Assembly (NCBI GenBank): GCA_024277855.1
Contig: JAJRUJ010000062.1
Coordinates: forward strand, 1 to 40,253
Length of the DNA: 40,253 bases
DNA from: Candidatus Zixiibacteriota bacterium
Lineage (GTDB): Bacteria > Zixibacteria > MSB-5A5 > WJJR01 > JAJRUJ01
Direction of reading: 5' to 3'
Part shown: piece by piece, positions 8,734-16,408 of the stretch
How positions within the stretch are numbered: position 1 is the stretch's first letter
Layout: each line of letters opens with the position of its first letter
Position numbers and translations under genes: made by a program
The notes under the pieces: model-generated
Told to the model about the DNA's origin: nothing
The model's input: the letters and a program-made list of their open reading frames with translations, nothing else
The model's database searches: none

Positions 8734-8828
8734 GGAAGCGGATTCGGTCTGGTGGCCGGCGCGGACTTCAAATCCGTAGGCGGGCAGCCAAGGGTTGTCT
8801 GCGGAGGGTTCGATTCCCTCCCCTTCCG
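8734..8828 (+). tRNA. selC: Selenocysteine tRNA, anticodon UCA
   Basis: The 95-base gene begins GGAAG and ends CTTCC followed by discriminator G, like E. coli selC; CCA is not encoded. The anticodon TCA (8768-8770) lies in the loop CTTCAAA. The D stem has six pairs (8744-8749 with 8754-8759) and a four-base TGGT loop, a hallmark of tRNA-Sec. A long variable arm of about nine pairs (with wobbles) spans roughly 8780-8802. The T arm is GAGGG, TTCGATT, CCCTC. Oddity: the 3' acceptor strand is one base short, so the acceptor/T helix has 12 rather than 13 positions, with C8739 facing C8822 or bulged. selA starts 26 bases downstream and selB follows, which confirms identity. Confidence 0.96.
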
Positions 8829-8854
8829 CTTATTTTTCTGGACGGACAAAGACA

Positions 8855-10216
8855 ATGAACGATGCCAACGAACAATTGCGCCGGCTTCCCTCGGTGGAAA
8901 TTTTGACCAGCCATCCGGCGTTACGCGCCGCCGCCGAGGCATTCTCCAAACCACTCTTAGTTGATGCCGCCCGGGAAATCCTCGACGGCGTGCGGGCTGC
9001 CGTAGTTGGTGGGGGAGAAGTCCCTCCCGACAACGAATTGATTGGTTTGATTACCGCGTTGCTCCCCGTGAAATTCGGCGAAAACCTTCAGCACGTGATC
9101 AATGCCACCGGCGTTTTGGTGCATACCAATCTTGGCCGCGCGCCGCTGGCCGACGAGGCGGTGACCCCGCCGGGATACAGCAACCTGGAGTTCGATCTTC
9201 CCGCCGGCAAGCGCGGAAAACGGGGACGGCTCGTCGATGCGATGATCGCCCGGTTGGCCGGGGCCGAGGGGGCGCTGGTTGTCAACAACAATGCCGCGGC
9301 GGTTTATCTGGTCCTGACCTCATTGGCAGCAGGTAAAGAGGTCATCATCTCGCGCGGTGAGTTGGTGCAAATCGGCGGCGGGTTCCGCATTCCCGATATC
9401 CTCGAACGCTCCAGTGCGAAACTCAAAGAAGTCGGCGCGACCAATAAGACCACCCCCGACGATTACCGCAACGCGATCAACGAAAACACCGCCTTGATCC
9501 TCAAGGTCCATCGCAGCAATTTCAAGATGACCGGCTTTGTTGCCGAGGCGGGCCTGGCCGATCTGGCCCCGATTGCCAAAGAACATAATCTCCCGCTGGT
9601 GATGGACCTCGGCTCGGGCGCGGTTTCTGATGTTCGCCCATACGGTTTGCCAAAAGAACCAATGATGGCCGATTGCATCAGAGACGGTGCCGAGTTAGTA
9701 ACCGCCTCGGGCGACAAGCTTTTCGGCGGGCCGCAAGCCGGGATGATCGCCGGGAAGAAGGACCTGGTCGAAAAGCTGCGTTCCGACCCGTTTTATCGCG
9801 CATTGCGGCCCGACAAAACCACGCTGGCGGCGCTGGCTTATACCGCACGGGCGCATTTGGACGGCACTGCCGAACAACAGCTGCCGATGTACCGCATGTT
9901 GGCCTTTGGGCTGGACAAGCTGCGGATTCGAGCCGAGGCGATGATGAAAACGCTGTACGAGGCGGATGTTAGTTGCCGAGTGATTCAGACCGGGGCCAAA
10001 GTCGGCGGTGGTTCGTTGCCCGAGGAGGAGTTCCCGTCGGTTGGGCTGGAGATTACCTCGGAGATGAAAGCCGGTGAGCTTGCCGCAAAACTGCGGGCGA
10101 ACAACCCGCCGATAATCGGAATGATTGTCGAGGACCGGTTCCGCCTCGATCTGCGGACAGTCACGCCCGAACAAGACGCGACGATAACCATGGCGCTGGC
10201 CAACGCCCACGCCTGA
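8855..10216 (+). CDS. selA: L-seryl-tRNA(Sec) selenium transferase SelA
   Basis: PLP enzyme that converts Ser-tRNA(Sec) to Sec-tRNA(Sec) using selenophosphate. The 453-residue protein has the family order: an N-terminal helical domain beginning LRRLPSVEILT, then VINATGVLVHTNLGRAPL near residue 85-100, the cofactor region VVNNNAAAVYLVL, EVGATNKT, MDLGSGA, and SGDKLFGGPQAG where Lys288 should bind PLP. The frame is open further upstream into the tRNA gene, but the ATG chosen aligns with the usual SelA N-terminus and avoids that overlap. It follows tRNA-Sec by 26 bases and precedes selB by 31, a standard selC-selA-selB order. Translation probably uses the GGACGGACAA region, a weak ribosome site. 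Confidence 0.97.
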   Translation: MNDANEQLRRLPSVEILTSHPALRAAAEAFSKPLLVDAAREILDGVRAAVVGGGEVPPDNELIGLITALLPVKFGENLQHVINATGVLVHTNLGRAPLADEAVTPPGYSNLEFDLPAGKRGKRGRLVDAMIARLAGAEGALVVNNNAAAVYLVLTSLAAGKEVIISRGELVQIGGGFRIPDILERSSAKLKEVGATNKTTPDDYRNAINENTALILKVHRSNFKMTGFVAEAGLADLAPIAKEHNLPLVMDLGSGAVSDVRPYGLPKEPMMADCIRDGAELVTASGDKLFGGPQAGMIAGKKDLVEKLRSDPFYRALRPDKTTLAALAYTARAHLDGTAEQQLPMYRMLAFGLDKLRIRAEAMMKTLYEADVSCRVIQTGAKVGGGSLPEEEFPSVGLEITSEMKAGELAAKLRANNPPIIGMIVEDRFRLDLRTVTPEQDATITMALANAHA

Positions 10217-10247
10217 GATACCCAACGCGAAAGATCCTCACGCAATC

Positions 10248-12125
10248 ATGTTTGTACTGGGCACAGCCGGACATGTCGACCACGGGAAATCGGCGCTGGT
10301 CAAATCGCTGACCGGAATCGATCCCGACCGGCTGCCCGAGGAAAAGGCGCGCGGCCTGACGATTGACCTCGGATTTGCCTGGTACACGATGGCTGATGGC
10401 ACTTCGGTTGGAATTGTTGACGTTCCCGGCCACGAACGCTTTGTGAAAAACATGATCGCCGGAGTCGGCGCGATTGATTTTGTGATCTTCGTTATCGCCG
10501 CCGATGACGGCTGGATGCCGCAGTCGGCCGAACATCTGGATATCCTTCGCTTTCTCGGTGTGCAACACGGAATCATTGCCATCACCAAGACCGACCTGGT
10601 CGATCAGGACTGGCTCGAGTTGGTCATCGCTGACGTGCAGGAGAAAACCTCGGGCACATTTTTGGAAGGTGCCCCTGTCGTCCGCTTTTCGGCGATTACC
10701 GGTGACGGTCTGGACGACCTGAAAACCGCCATCGACACAATGGTAACCGATCTGCCGCAGCGTGAGGATATCGGGCGGCCGCGGCTTTATATCGACCGCG
10801 CGTTTACCATCGCAGGACGCGGGAGTGTGGTCACCGGAACACTCAGCGAAGGGCCGTTGAAAATCGGGCAGGAAATTTCGGTGGTGCCGTCGGGGCTGAA
10901 AGGCCGCGTCCGTGAATTGCAGTCGCACAAACAAAAAGTCGAATCGGTCGGTCCCGGGCGGCGGGTGGCGGTGAATATTTCCGGTATTGAACGCAGCGAC
11001 CTCTCACGCGGTGAATGCCTGGTCGAAACCTCCGATGCGCAGACATACTCATTTGTGCTGGTCCAACTCACCTTGCTGGAAGAATCACATTGGTCGATTA
11101 AAACCGGCCGGTCGTTGCTTGCGCTTTTGGGCACCGCCGAGCCGGAGGCGGTCTGCCGGTTGCTCGATTCCGATGAAATTAAACCCGGCGAGTCGGGGAT
11201 TTGCGAACTGCGGCTCGAAACACCGGTCAAGGCGCGGCTGGGTGACCGGTTCGTCCTGCGCCTGCCGACCCCGGGAGTGACCATTGGTGGGGGGCGGGTG
11301 CTCGATTTTCCGACCCATCGCGTGACTCGCTCTGATGTCGACTATCTCACACTGTTGAATAAGCGACGTGAGGATTTCACCCTGTCGACTGTCCTCGGTA
11401 CCGAGATAATTAAACTGGGCTGGCTGCCCAAATCGGCCAAACTGCCCGACCTTCCGTTCTCCGATAAGGCAATCAAAACCCAGATCGCCGCATTCATCGA
11501 TTCGGGGAAATGGACCAAACTGCCCGACGGGTATCTCGACACCACGCAAGCTGAAACGTATCGCGAACGCGCGCTGGCCTTGCTTGCAAAACGTCACACC
11601 GACCTCCCGTTTGAATATGGCTATAACGAGGCCGAGTGGCGGGGCAAGCTGAAGATTTCAGAATCTTTGTTTAAGACCCTCCTGAATTCTTGGCTGAGAG
11701 ACAAGATTGTTTCCGTTCGTGGCGGGCGCTATCAACTCCCCGATTTTGAGCCGGGTGTACCCCAGGAGTGGCAGGCCGAGGCCGATGTCCTCGAAAAAAT
11801 GATCGCCCACGGCAAGATGCTGCCGCCCGTACGTTCGGAGTTGGAAAGCAAAAGTAAAAATGCCCCGAAAATCATCAACCTCTGGCTCTCGATGAACAAA
11901 CTGGTGGGGTTACCCGAGGGCATCGTTTATCCCCAAGAGACCTTCGGTCAGATCGTTGAGAAAATCAAAGCGCACTGCAAGGCCCACGAGACCATCACCG
12001 TTGCGCAGGTGCGCGATATGCTCGGCACTACCCGCAAATATACCGTTCCGATCCTCACCCACACCGATGATCTCGGCCTGACCCGGCGCGAGGGAGATTT
12101 CCGCCGCTGGATCGGTGAGGACTAA
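10248..12125 (+). CDS. selB: Selenocysteine-specific elongation factor SelB
   Basis: GTPase that brings Sec-tRNA(Sec) to UGA codons marked by a SECIS hairpin. The N-terminal G domain has GTAGHVDHGKSALVKSLTG (P-loop), DVPGHERFVKNM (G3) and the TKTD motif (G4). The region around residues 180-270 is the EF-Tu-like domain 2 (RAFTIAGRGSVVTGTL), followed by domain 3. From about residue 370 the protein carries winged-helix repeats of the bacterial SelB C-terminus; the last one ends TTRKYTVPILTHTDDLGLTRREGDFR, which fits the SECIS-binding fourth winged helix. Length of 625 residues is normal. The protein being complete suggests that true selenoproteins exist elsewhere in the genome; none is visible here. 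Confidence 0.97.
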   Translation: MFVLGTAGHVDHGKSALVKSLTGIDPDRLPEEKARGLTIDLGFAWYTMADGTSVGIVDVPGHERFVKNMIAGVGAIDFVIFVIAADDGWMPQSAEHLDILRFLGVQHGIIAITKTDLVDQDWLELVIADVQEKTSGTFLEGAPVVRFSAITGDGLDDLKTAIDTMVTDLPQREDIGRPRLYIDRAFTIAGRGSVVTGTLSEGPLKIGQEISVVPSGLKGRVRELQSHKQKVESVGPGRRVAVNISGIERSDLSRGECLVETSDAQTYSFVLVQLTLLEESHWSIKTGRSLLALLGTAEPEAVCRLLDSDEIKPGESGICELRLETPVKARLGDRFVLRLPTPGVTIGGGRVLDFPTHRVTRSDVDYLTLLNKRREDFTLSTVLGTEIIKLGWLPKSAKLPDLPFSDKAIKTQIAAFIDSGKWTKLPDGYLDTTQAETYRERALALLAKRHTDLPFEYGYNEAEWRGKLKISESLFKTLLNSWLRDKIVSVRGGRYQLPDFEPGVPQEWQAEADVLEKMIAHGKMLPPVRSELESKSKNAPKIINLWLSMNKLVGLPEGIVYPQETFGQIVEKIKAHCKAHETITVAQVRDMLGTTRKYTVPILTHTDDLGLTRREGDFRRWIGED

Positions 12126-12213
12126 AACGCAATCTGCATTGTCCGGCAGGCGTTTCAACCGGGGAGTCCGACCCCCATCTTCCGACCCGTCAGCCCATTG
12201 TTCCATAATTGCA

Positions 12214-12241
12214 TTGCTTTCCCCGCGTGTCTCTCTATATA
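12214..12241 (+). promoter_or_regulatory. Possible promoter upstream of the amidohydrolase gene
   Basis: A weak -35 (TTGCTT, 12214-12219) and a -10-like TATATA (12236-12241) are separated by 16 bases in the 169-base gap between selB and the amidohydrolase. The gap contains no convincing terminator or RNA. The match is modest, so this is only a candidate. Confidence 0.3.
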
Positions 12242-12294
12242 GCAAGGGGGATGGCACGGTAACTACCCAGGTTTTTTGACGGGAAATAGCGGCG

Positions 12295-13905
12295 ATGACA
12301 CGAAAGCACGGTTCCAGTCTGCCTGCCCTAATTATCAGCGGTGGACCAATCGTCACAATGGATCCGGCCTGCCCACAGGCCGAAGCAGTTCTTTGCCGGA
12401 ATGGCCGAATCGTCTGGACCGGTAAAAAAGTCGATATTCCCCGTCTGCCGGGAGTCCGGACAAAACACATAGATCTAAACGGTCGGTTGTTGCTACCGGC
12501 GTTTTGCGACGGCCACACCCACTTTCTCTATATGGCACTCGACGAGACTCGCATCGCGCTCAACGATGCTCACAACCTGCAGGAAGCCCTGAAAACAATT
12601 CGTCGCGGTCTGGCCAAAGTTCCGCGCAGCGGCTGGGTGCAGGGAGCCGGATTTAACAAGAATATCTGGCCGAACAGAGACCGGTTGCGCAAAGAAGACC
12701 TCGACAAAATCATTCCCGACCGTCCGGCGGCGTTTTTCTCCAAAGATGAACACACCCTCTGGGTTAATTCGAAAGCGCTGGCCATCGCCGGAATCACTGC
12801 CGACACTCCCGATCCCGAGGGCGGGCAGATCGAACGGGATTCGCGTACCGGGGAACCAACCGGCCGTCTAACTGAAAATGCCTACCGCTTGGTTTGGGCG
12901 CATGTGCCCCCGGCAGCACAAGCGTACGGTGAACGAGTCGTGCAGAGGGCCTTTGACCGTGCCTATGCCGTGGGCGTAACCCAGGTTCACGATGTTGGCT
13001 CCGAAAACTCATTTGAGATTTTCCAATCCCTGTACTCAAAAAATAAATTGCGCCTGCGGGTCTTGCATGCCCGGCCGGTTGGTGCGCTCGACGATCTGGC
13101 GCGAACCGGGTTTCGTTCCGGCTTGGGTGATGAAATGCTGCGCCTGGGGCCGATCAAAGTCTTTCTCGATGGCGCGCTCGGTTCCCAGACCGCCCATCTC
13201 AAGCGGCCCTATACGAGCGACCGTTCAACCTCCGGTGTGTCGATCTACACCGCTGATGAGTTCAATGCCGTCATTGGCAAAGCTTTCCGCGCCGGTTGGG
13301 CCGTCGCAGTGCATGCCATTGGCGATGCCGCCGTCCGTCGGGCACTGGATGGTTTTCTGAAACACCGCCGAAAAATGCCTCGGGCGATTGCCTCCCGGAT
13401 CGAACACGCCCAATTGCTCGATCCCGCCGACATTTCCGATTTTGCGAAAGCGGGAATCGCCGCCTCAATGCAGCCCTCACATCTGCTTGCCGATCGCGCA
13501 ACCGCTGAAAAGCACTGGGGGAGACGTGCGCGCTGGTCGTTTGCCTTCAAGACATTGCAGAAAGCAGGAATACCGCTGGTCTTCGGTTCCGATACGCCCA
13601 TTGAATTATTATCCCCGCTCGAGGGCATTTATGCGGCAGTATGTCGGCGGCCCGACGATCCGCGGCGAGTCTGGACACCGGCAGAGCGGTTGTCGGTCTA
13701 TGATGCAGTCTTCGGTTTCACTCAGGCGACGGCCGTTGCCTCGGGAGAGAGTGCGCTCAAAGGGTCGATTACCCCGGGAAAAGTCGCCGATTTCACGGTC
13801 CTCTCCGAGAATATATTTACGATCCCACCCGATGAGATCACGAACGTGGCAGTGGACTTGACCGTATTCAATGGGGACATGGTATATTTGCGGAAGGAAG
13901 GATAG
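12295..13905 (+). CDS. YtcJ-like metal-dependent amidohydrolase (amidohydrolase 3 family)
   Basis: Cytoplasmic hydrolase of the amidohydrolase superfamily, 536 residues, the usual size for the YtcJ/exoenzyme-regulatory-like group. An N-terminal beta-sandwich part (ALIISGGPIVTMD) leads to the metal motif FCDGHTHF. The bridging, normally carboxylated lysine is in GPIKVFLDGALGSQT, metal histidines are in AVHAIGDAAVRRAL and RIEHAQLL, and the catalytic Asp is in VFGSDTPIE; the protein ends in the composite sandwich (GSITPGKVADFTVL). No signal peptide. The substrate is not predictable: characterised relatives act on N-acyl amines and aryl amides. There is no good ribosome site before this ATG. It is followed after 61 bases by the NfeD protease gene. 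Confidence 0.85.
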   Translation: MTRKHGSSLPALIISGGPIVTMDPACPQAEAVLCRNGRIVWTGKKVDIPRLPGVRTKHIDLNGRLLLPAFCDGHTHFLYMALDETRIALNDAHNLQEALKTIRRGLAKVPRSGWVQGAGFNKNIWPNRDRLRKEDLDKIIPDRPAAFFSKDEHTLWVNSKALAIAGITADTPDPEGGQIERDSRTGEPTGRLTENAYRLVWAHVPPAAQAYGERVVQRAFDRAYAVGVTQVHDVGSENSFEIFQSLYSKNKLRLRVLHARPVGALDDLARTGFRSGLGDEMLRLGPIKVFLDGALGSQTAHLKRPYTSDRSTSGVSIYTADEFNAVIGKAFRAGWAVAVHAIGDAAVRRALDGFLKHRRKMPRAIASRIEHAQLLDPADISDFAKAGIAASMQPSHLLADRATAEKHWGRRARWSFAFKTLQKAGIPLVFGSDTPIELLSPLEGIYAAVCRRPDDPRRVWTPAERLSVYDAVFGFTQATAVASGESALKGSITPGKVADFTVLSENIFTIPPDEITNVAVDLTVFNGDMVYLRKEG

Positions 13906-13966
13906 CTTTGGTCAGAATGTCATTGACAGTGGACAGACATGGGGCGAGTTTACCGGGGTAGGTGCG

Positions 13967-15253
13967 ATGATGAAAACAAAATATTTATTGGGTGCGGTAC
14001 TGGTGGTGACAGTACTGGCTGTCTTTTCCTCCGGGGCGTTGGCCTCTGTCGATGTGTTGACCTGGAAAGGCGCAATCGGGCCGACCACCAGCCGCGTGAT
14101 TGCGGATGCTGTCGCCGAGGCCGAATTGCAGGGCCGCGAGGCGTTTATCTTGCGACTGGACACACCCGGCGGACTGGTCAGTTCGACGCGGGATATCGTT
14201 CAGGCATTTCTTAATGCCGATGTGCCGACGGTGGTCTATGTCTCTCCATCGGGAGCGGGGGCGGCGTCGGCCGGGATGTATATCACGATTTCCGCACAGA
14301 TTGCGGCGATGGCGCCGGGGACGAATATCGGCGCGGCGCATACGGTCGGTCCGCAGGGTGGAATCGCCGATTCGGTGATGAACGAAAAAATCGAGCAGGA
14401 TGCTGCCAGCTATGTCCGGGCGATTGCGGGCCGGCGCGACCGCAATATCGAATGGGTGCAGAATGCTGTTCTGCATTCGGTCTCAATCACCGCCACCGAG
14501 GCGGTCGATTCCAATGTCGTCGATCTGGTCGCCGAATCGCTGGATGATTTGCTCGCGCAATTGGACGGCATGGTTGTCAACCTCCCTTCCGGGATCGATA
14601 CACTGCATACTGCCGGTGCGGACATAAACGAAATCGAACTCAGTTGGCGGGACCGATTTCTCAAGGTTATCACTTCGCCTGAAATCGCCTATATCCTGCT
14701 TTCACTCGGCGGTTTCGGTATCATGATGGAGTTATATAACCCGGGGACATTTGTGCCGGGGACCATTGGTGCGATCTCGCTGATTATCGGTTTCTACGGC
14801 CTGCAGCGACTGCCGCTTAATTATGCCGGACTGGCTTTGATCGGGCTGGCTTTTGTCCTCTTCGCCCTGGAGATCAAAGTCCTCAGCCATGGTGTTCTGA
14901 CTATCGGGGGAGTGGTCTCGATGTTGATGGGATCATTGATGTTAATCGACTCCAGTGAGCCGTATATGCGGATTTCGTTATCGGTCATTTTCGCCGTAGT
15001 GGGGACTACTGCCGCCTTTTTCATCTTTGCCATTGGTTTTGCCATGCGTATCCACAAGAAAAAACCAACGACCGGGGATGTCGGGCTGGTCGGACAGATC
15101 GGCACAGTCAAAGAGAAGATCGACCCGGAGGGACTGATCTATGTTGCCGGTGAATATTGGCGGGCGCGGGCCGAAAGTCCGTTAACCCCCGGCATGAGCG
15201 TGAAAGTTACGGCTGTAGAAAATATGATTTTGCGAGTGGATAAAATCGAATAG
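13967..15253 (+). CDS. NfeD-type membrane-bound ClpP-class serine protease
   Basis: Stomatin-operon-partner protein of the long NfeD type, 428 residues. A signal peptide (residues 1-27, cleavage after ASA-like GALA) precedes a ClpP-fold protease domain containing LDTPGGLV, the nucleophile Ser101 in GAASAGMYI, and the general-base Lys141 about 40 residues later; this Ser-Lys dyad matches the Pyrococcus PH1510 protease. Four membrane segments lie between about residues 230 and 360, then a C-terminal OB-fold NfeD domain ([17 protein letters not shown] to the end). The start is the first of two adjacent ATGs, 8 bases after GGGGTAGG. The slipin gene begins 11 bases after the stop, the usual partner arrangement. 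Known PH1510 cleaves the C-terminal hydrophobic part of its stomatin partner. Confidence 0.92.
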   Translation: MMKTKYLLGAVLVVTVLAVFSSGALASVDVLTWKGAIGPTTSRVIADAVAEAELQGREAFILRLDTPGGLVSSTRDIVQAFLNADVPTVVYVSPSGAGAASAGMYITISAQIAAMAPGTNIGAAHTVGPQGGIADSVMNEKIEQDAASYVRAIAGRRDRNIEWVQNAVLHSVSITATEAVDSNVVDLVAESLDDLLAQLDGMVVNLPSGIDTLHTAGADINEIELSWRDRFLKVITSPEIAYILLSLGGFGIMMELYNPGTFVPGTIGAISLIIGFYGLQRLPLNYAGLALIGLAFVLFALEIKVLSHGVLTIGGVVSMLMGSLMLIDSSEPYMRISLSVIFAVVGTTAAFFIFAIGFAMRIHKKKPTTGDVGLVGQIGTVKEKIDPEGLIYVAGEYWRARAESPLTPGMSVKVTAVENMILRVDKIE

Positions 15254-15264
15254 GAGGAGTGACC

Positions 15265-16044
15265 ATGGGAGGATTCCAGCCCGGTATCATTACGATCGTC
15301 GTAATCGGCCTGTTTATTCTGGCCAATGCGGTACGCATTCTCAAGGAGTATGAACGCGGTGTTATCTTCCGGCTGGGGCGGTTGGTCGGTTCCAAAGGTC
15401 CCGGGCTGATCCTGCTTATCCCGCTGATCGATAAAATGGTGCGTGTCGATTTGCGGGTGGTCACGATGGATGTGCCGCCGCAGGATGTGATCACCCGGGA
15501 CAATGTGACCGTCAAAGTCAACGCGGTCGTCTATTTTCGGGTAATGGATGCGAACAAGGCGATTGTCAATGTCGAAAACTACCTCCTGGCGACCTCACAG
15601 ATCTCGCAGACCACCCTGCGTTCGGTGTTGGGCCAGGTGGATCTCGACGATCTACTGTCCAACCGGGAGCATATCAACCAGCAATTACAGAAAATCATTG
15701 ATGATCAGACCGAACCCTGGGGGATCAAGGTTTCGGTCGTCGAGGTCAAGAATGTGGATCTGCCGACCGAGATGCAGCGGGCGATCGCCCGTCAGGCCGA
15801 GGCCGAGCGGGAACGCCGGGCCAAGGTCATCCATGCCGCTGGTGAATTACATGCCTCGGAAAAACTGTCCGAAGCGGCAGGTGTACTCAATGTACAGGCC
15901 GGCGCGCTACAACTGCGATTCTTGCAGACGCTGACTGAAATAGCGACCGAGAAGAATTCGACCATCATTTTCCCGTTGCCGATGGATCTGATCGCGCCAT
16001 TCATGGAGCAGCCCAAAAAAGGGATTCCACCTTCTGATAATTAG
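15265..16044 (+). CDS. Slipin / SPFH-domain stomatin-like protein
   Basis: Membrane-associated scaffold of the stomatin/prohibitin (SPFH) family, 259 residues. An N-terminal hydrophobic segment ([15 protein letters not shown]) is followed by the slipin signature [21 protein letters not shown], then [22 protein letters not shown], the helical [17 protein letters not shown] region and the C-terminal FPLPMDLI block. The start is an ATG 7 bases after a strong GGAGGAG ribosome site; an in-frame GTG two codons earlier overlaps that site and is unlikely. It is paired with the NfeD protease immediately upstream and a strong terminator follows 23 bases after the stop, so the two genes form the end of a transcription unit. 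Confidence 0.95.
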   Translation: MGGFQPGIITIVVIGLFILANAVRILKEYERGVIFRLGRLVGSKGPGLILLIPLIDKMVRVDLRVVTMDVPPQDVITRDNVTVKVNAVVYFRVMDANKAIVNVENYLLATSQISQTTLRSVLGQVDLDDLLSNREHINQQLQKIIDDQTEPWGIKVSVVEVKNVDLPTEMQRAIARQAEAERERRAKVIHAAGELHASEKLSEAAGVLNVQAGALQLRFLQTLTEIATEKNSTIIFPLPMDLIAPFMEQPKKGIPPSDN

Positions 16045-16067
16045 CAGTATCGTTCCAACAATCGCCG

Positions 16068-16092
16068 GGCCCCGGGAAACCGGGGCCTTTTT
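16068..16092 (+). terminator. Rho-independent terminator after the slipin gene
   Basis: A perfect eight-pair GC stem (GGCCCCGG / CCGGGGCC) with a GAAA tetraloop is followed directly by five T residues. It begins 23 bases after the slipin stop codon. Confidence 0.95.
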
Positions 16093-16333
16093 ATTACAAA
16101 TCCCGACTACGGCCTGAAATAATTGTAAACAGTGTGAAGTGGCCCCGCGTAATATTAACTTTCTGGCGCTCCTCACCTGGTTGTCGGTGGGTCAGATGTT
16201 TTTTTCTTTTTGGGCTTGCTTGTTGGCGTGGTTTCAATGTATCGAGATAACCGCTGGTGGGTAAATAGCATATAGGGCGGTTGGGAGTATGTCTCGCGGT
16301 ATGTTTAAATTTGAAATTTTCAACATGATCAAA
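16093..16333. other. Non-coding stretch between slipin terminator and glnA control region
   Basis: This part of the 364-base gap has no supported gene. It is more AT-rich than the flanks. The only structure I see is a 13-base palindrome, TTGAAA-T-TTTCAA (16311-16323), about 18 bases upstream of the glnA -35 box, which could be a protein-binding site. An 84-codon minus-strand frame here has a low-complexity, basic composition and no recognisable family. Confidence 0.5.
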
Positions 16334-16344
16334 CAAACTGTTTG
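16334..16344. promoter_or_regulatory. Palindrome overlapping the glnA -35 box, possible operator
   Basis: The perfect 11-base inverted repeat CAAAC-T-GTTTG overlaps the first three bases of the -35 hexamer of the glnA promoter. The position is one where a bound protein would block RNA polymerase. No known regulator consensus is recognised. Confidence 0.4.
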
Positions 16345-16370
16345 ACAAAGAGATATCAGTCAGGCATAAT
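16342..16370 (+). promoter_or_regulatory. Sigma-70-type promoter of glnA
   Basis: A perfect -35 box TTGACA (16342-16347) and a -10 box CATAAT (16365-16370) are separated by 17 bases. The predicted start near 16377 gives a leader of about 32 bases before the chosen glnA ATG. Confidence 0.8.
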
Positions 16371-16408
16371 CACGGCGTACCGGCAGGAAATTACCTGGAG
16401 CAATGGCA

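Noticed and set aside
8795-8854. Upstream extension of the selA reading frame into the tRNA-Sec gene
   Set aside because: It would translate part of the tRNA, adds residues absent from SelA proteins, and a good ATG exists at 8855.
8668-8964. 98-codon plus-strand frame spanning the tRNA and selA start
   Set aside because: It covers the end of bshB1, a tRNA and the start of selA in another frame; no family resemblance.
12150-12180. Weak hairpin after selB as a terminator
   Set aside because: Only four or five pairs and no T-run.
13923-13928. TTGACA ahead of the NfeD gene as a -35 box
   Set aside because: No acceptable -10 hexamer at 16-19 bases.
16094-16348. 84-codon minus-strand frame in the glnA upstream gap
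   Set aside because: Low-complexity basic sequence, no ribosome site and no family; overlaps the glnA -35 region.
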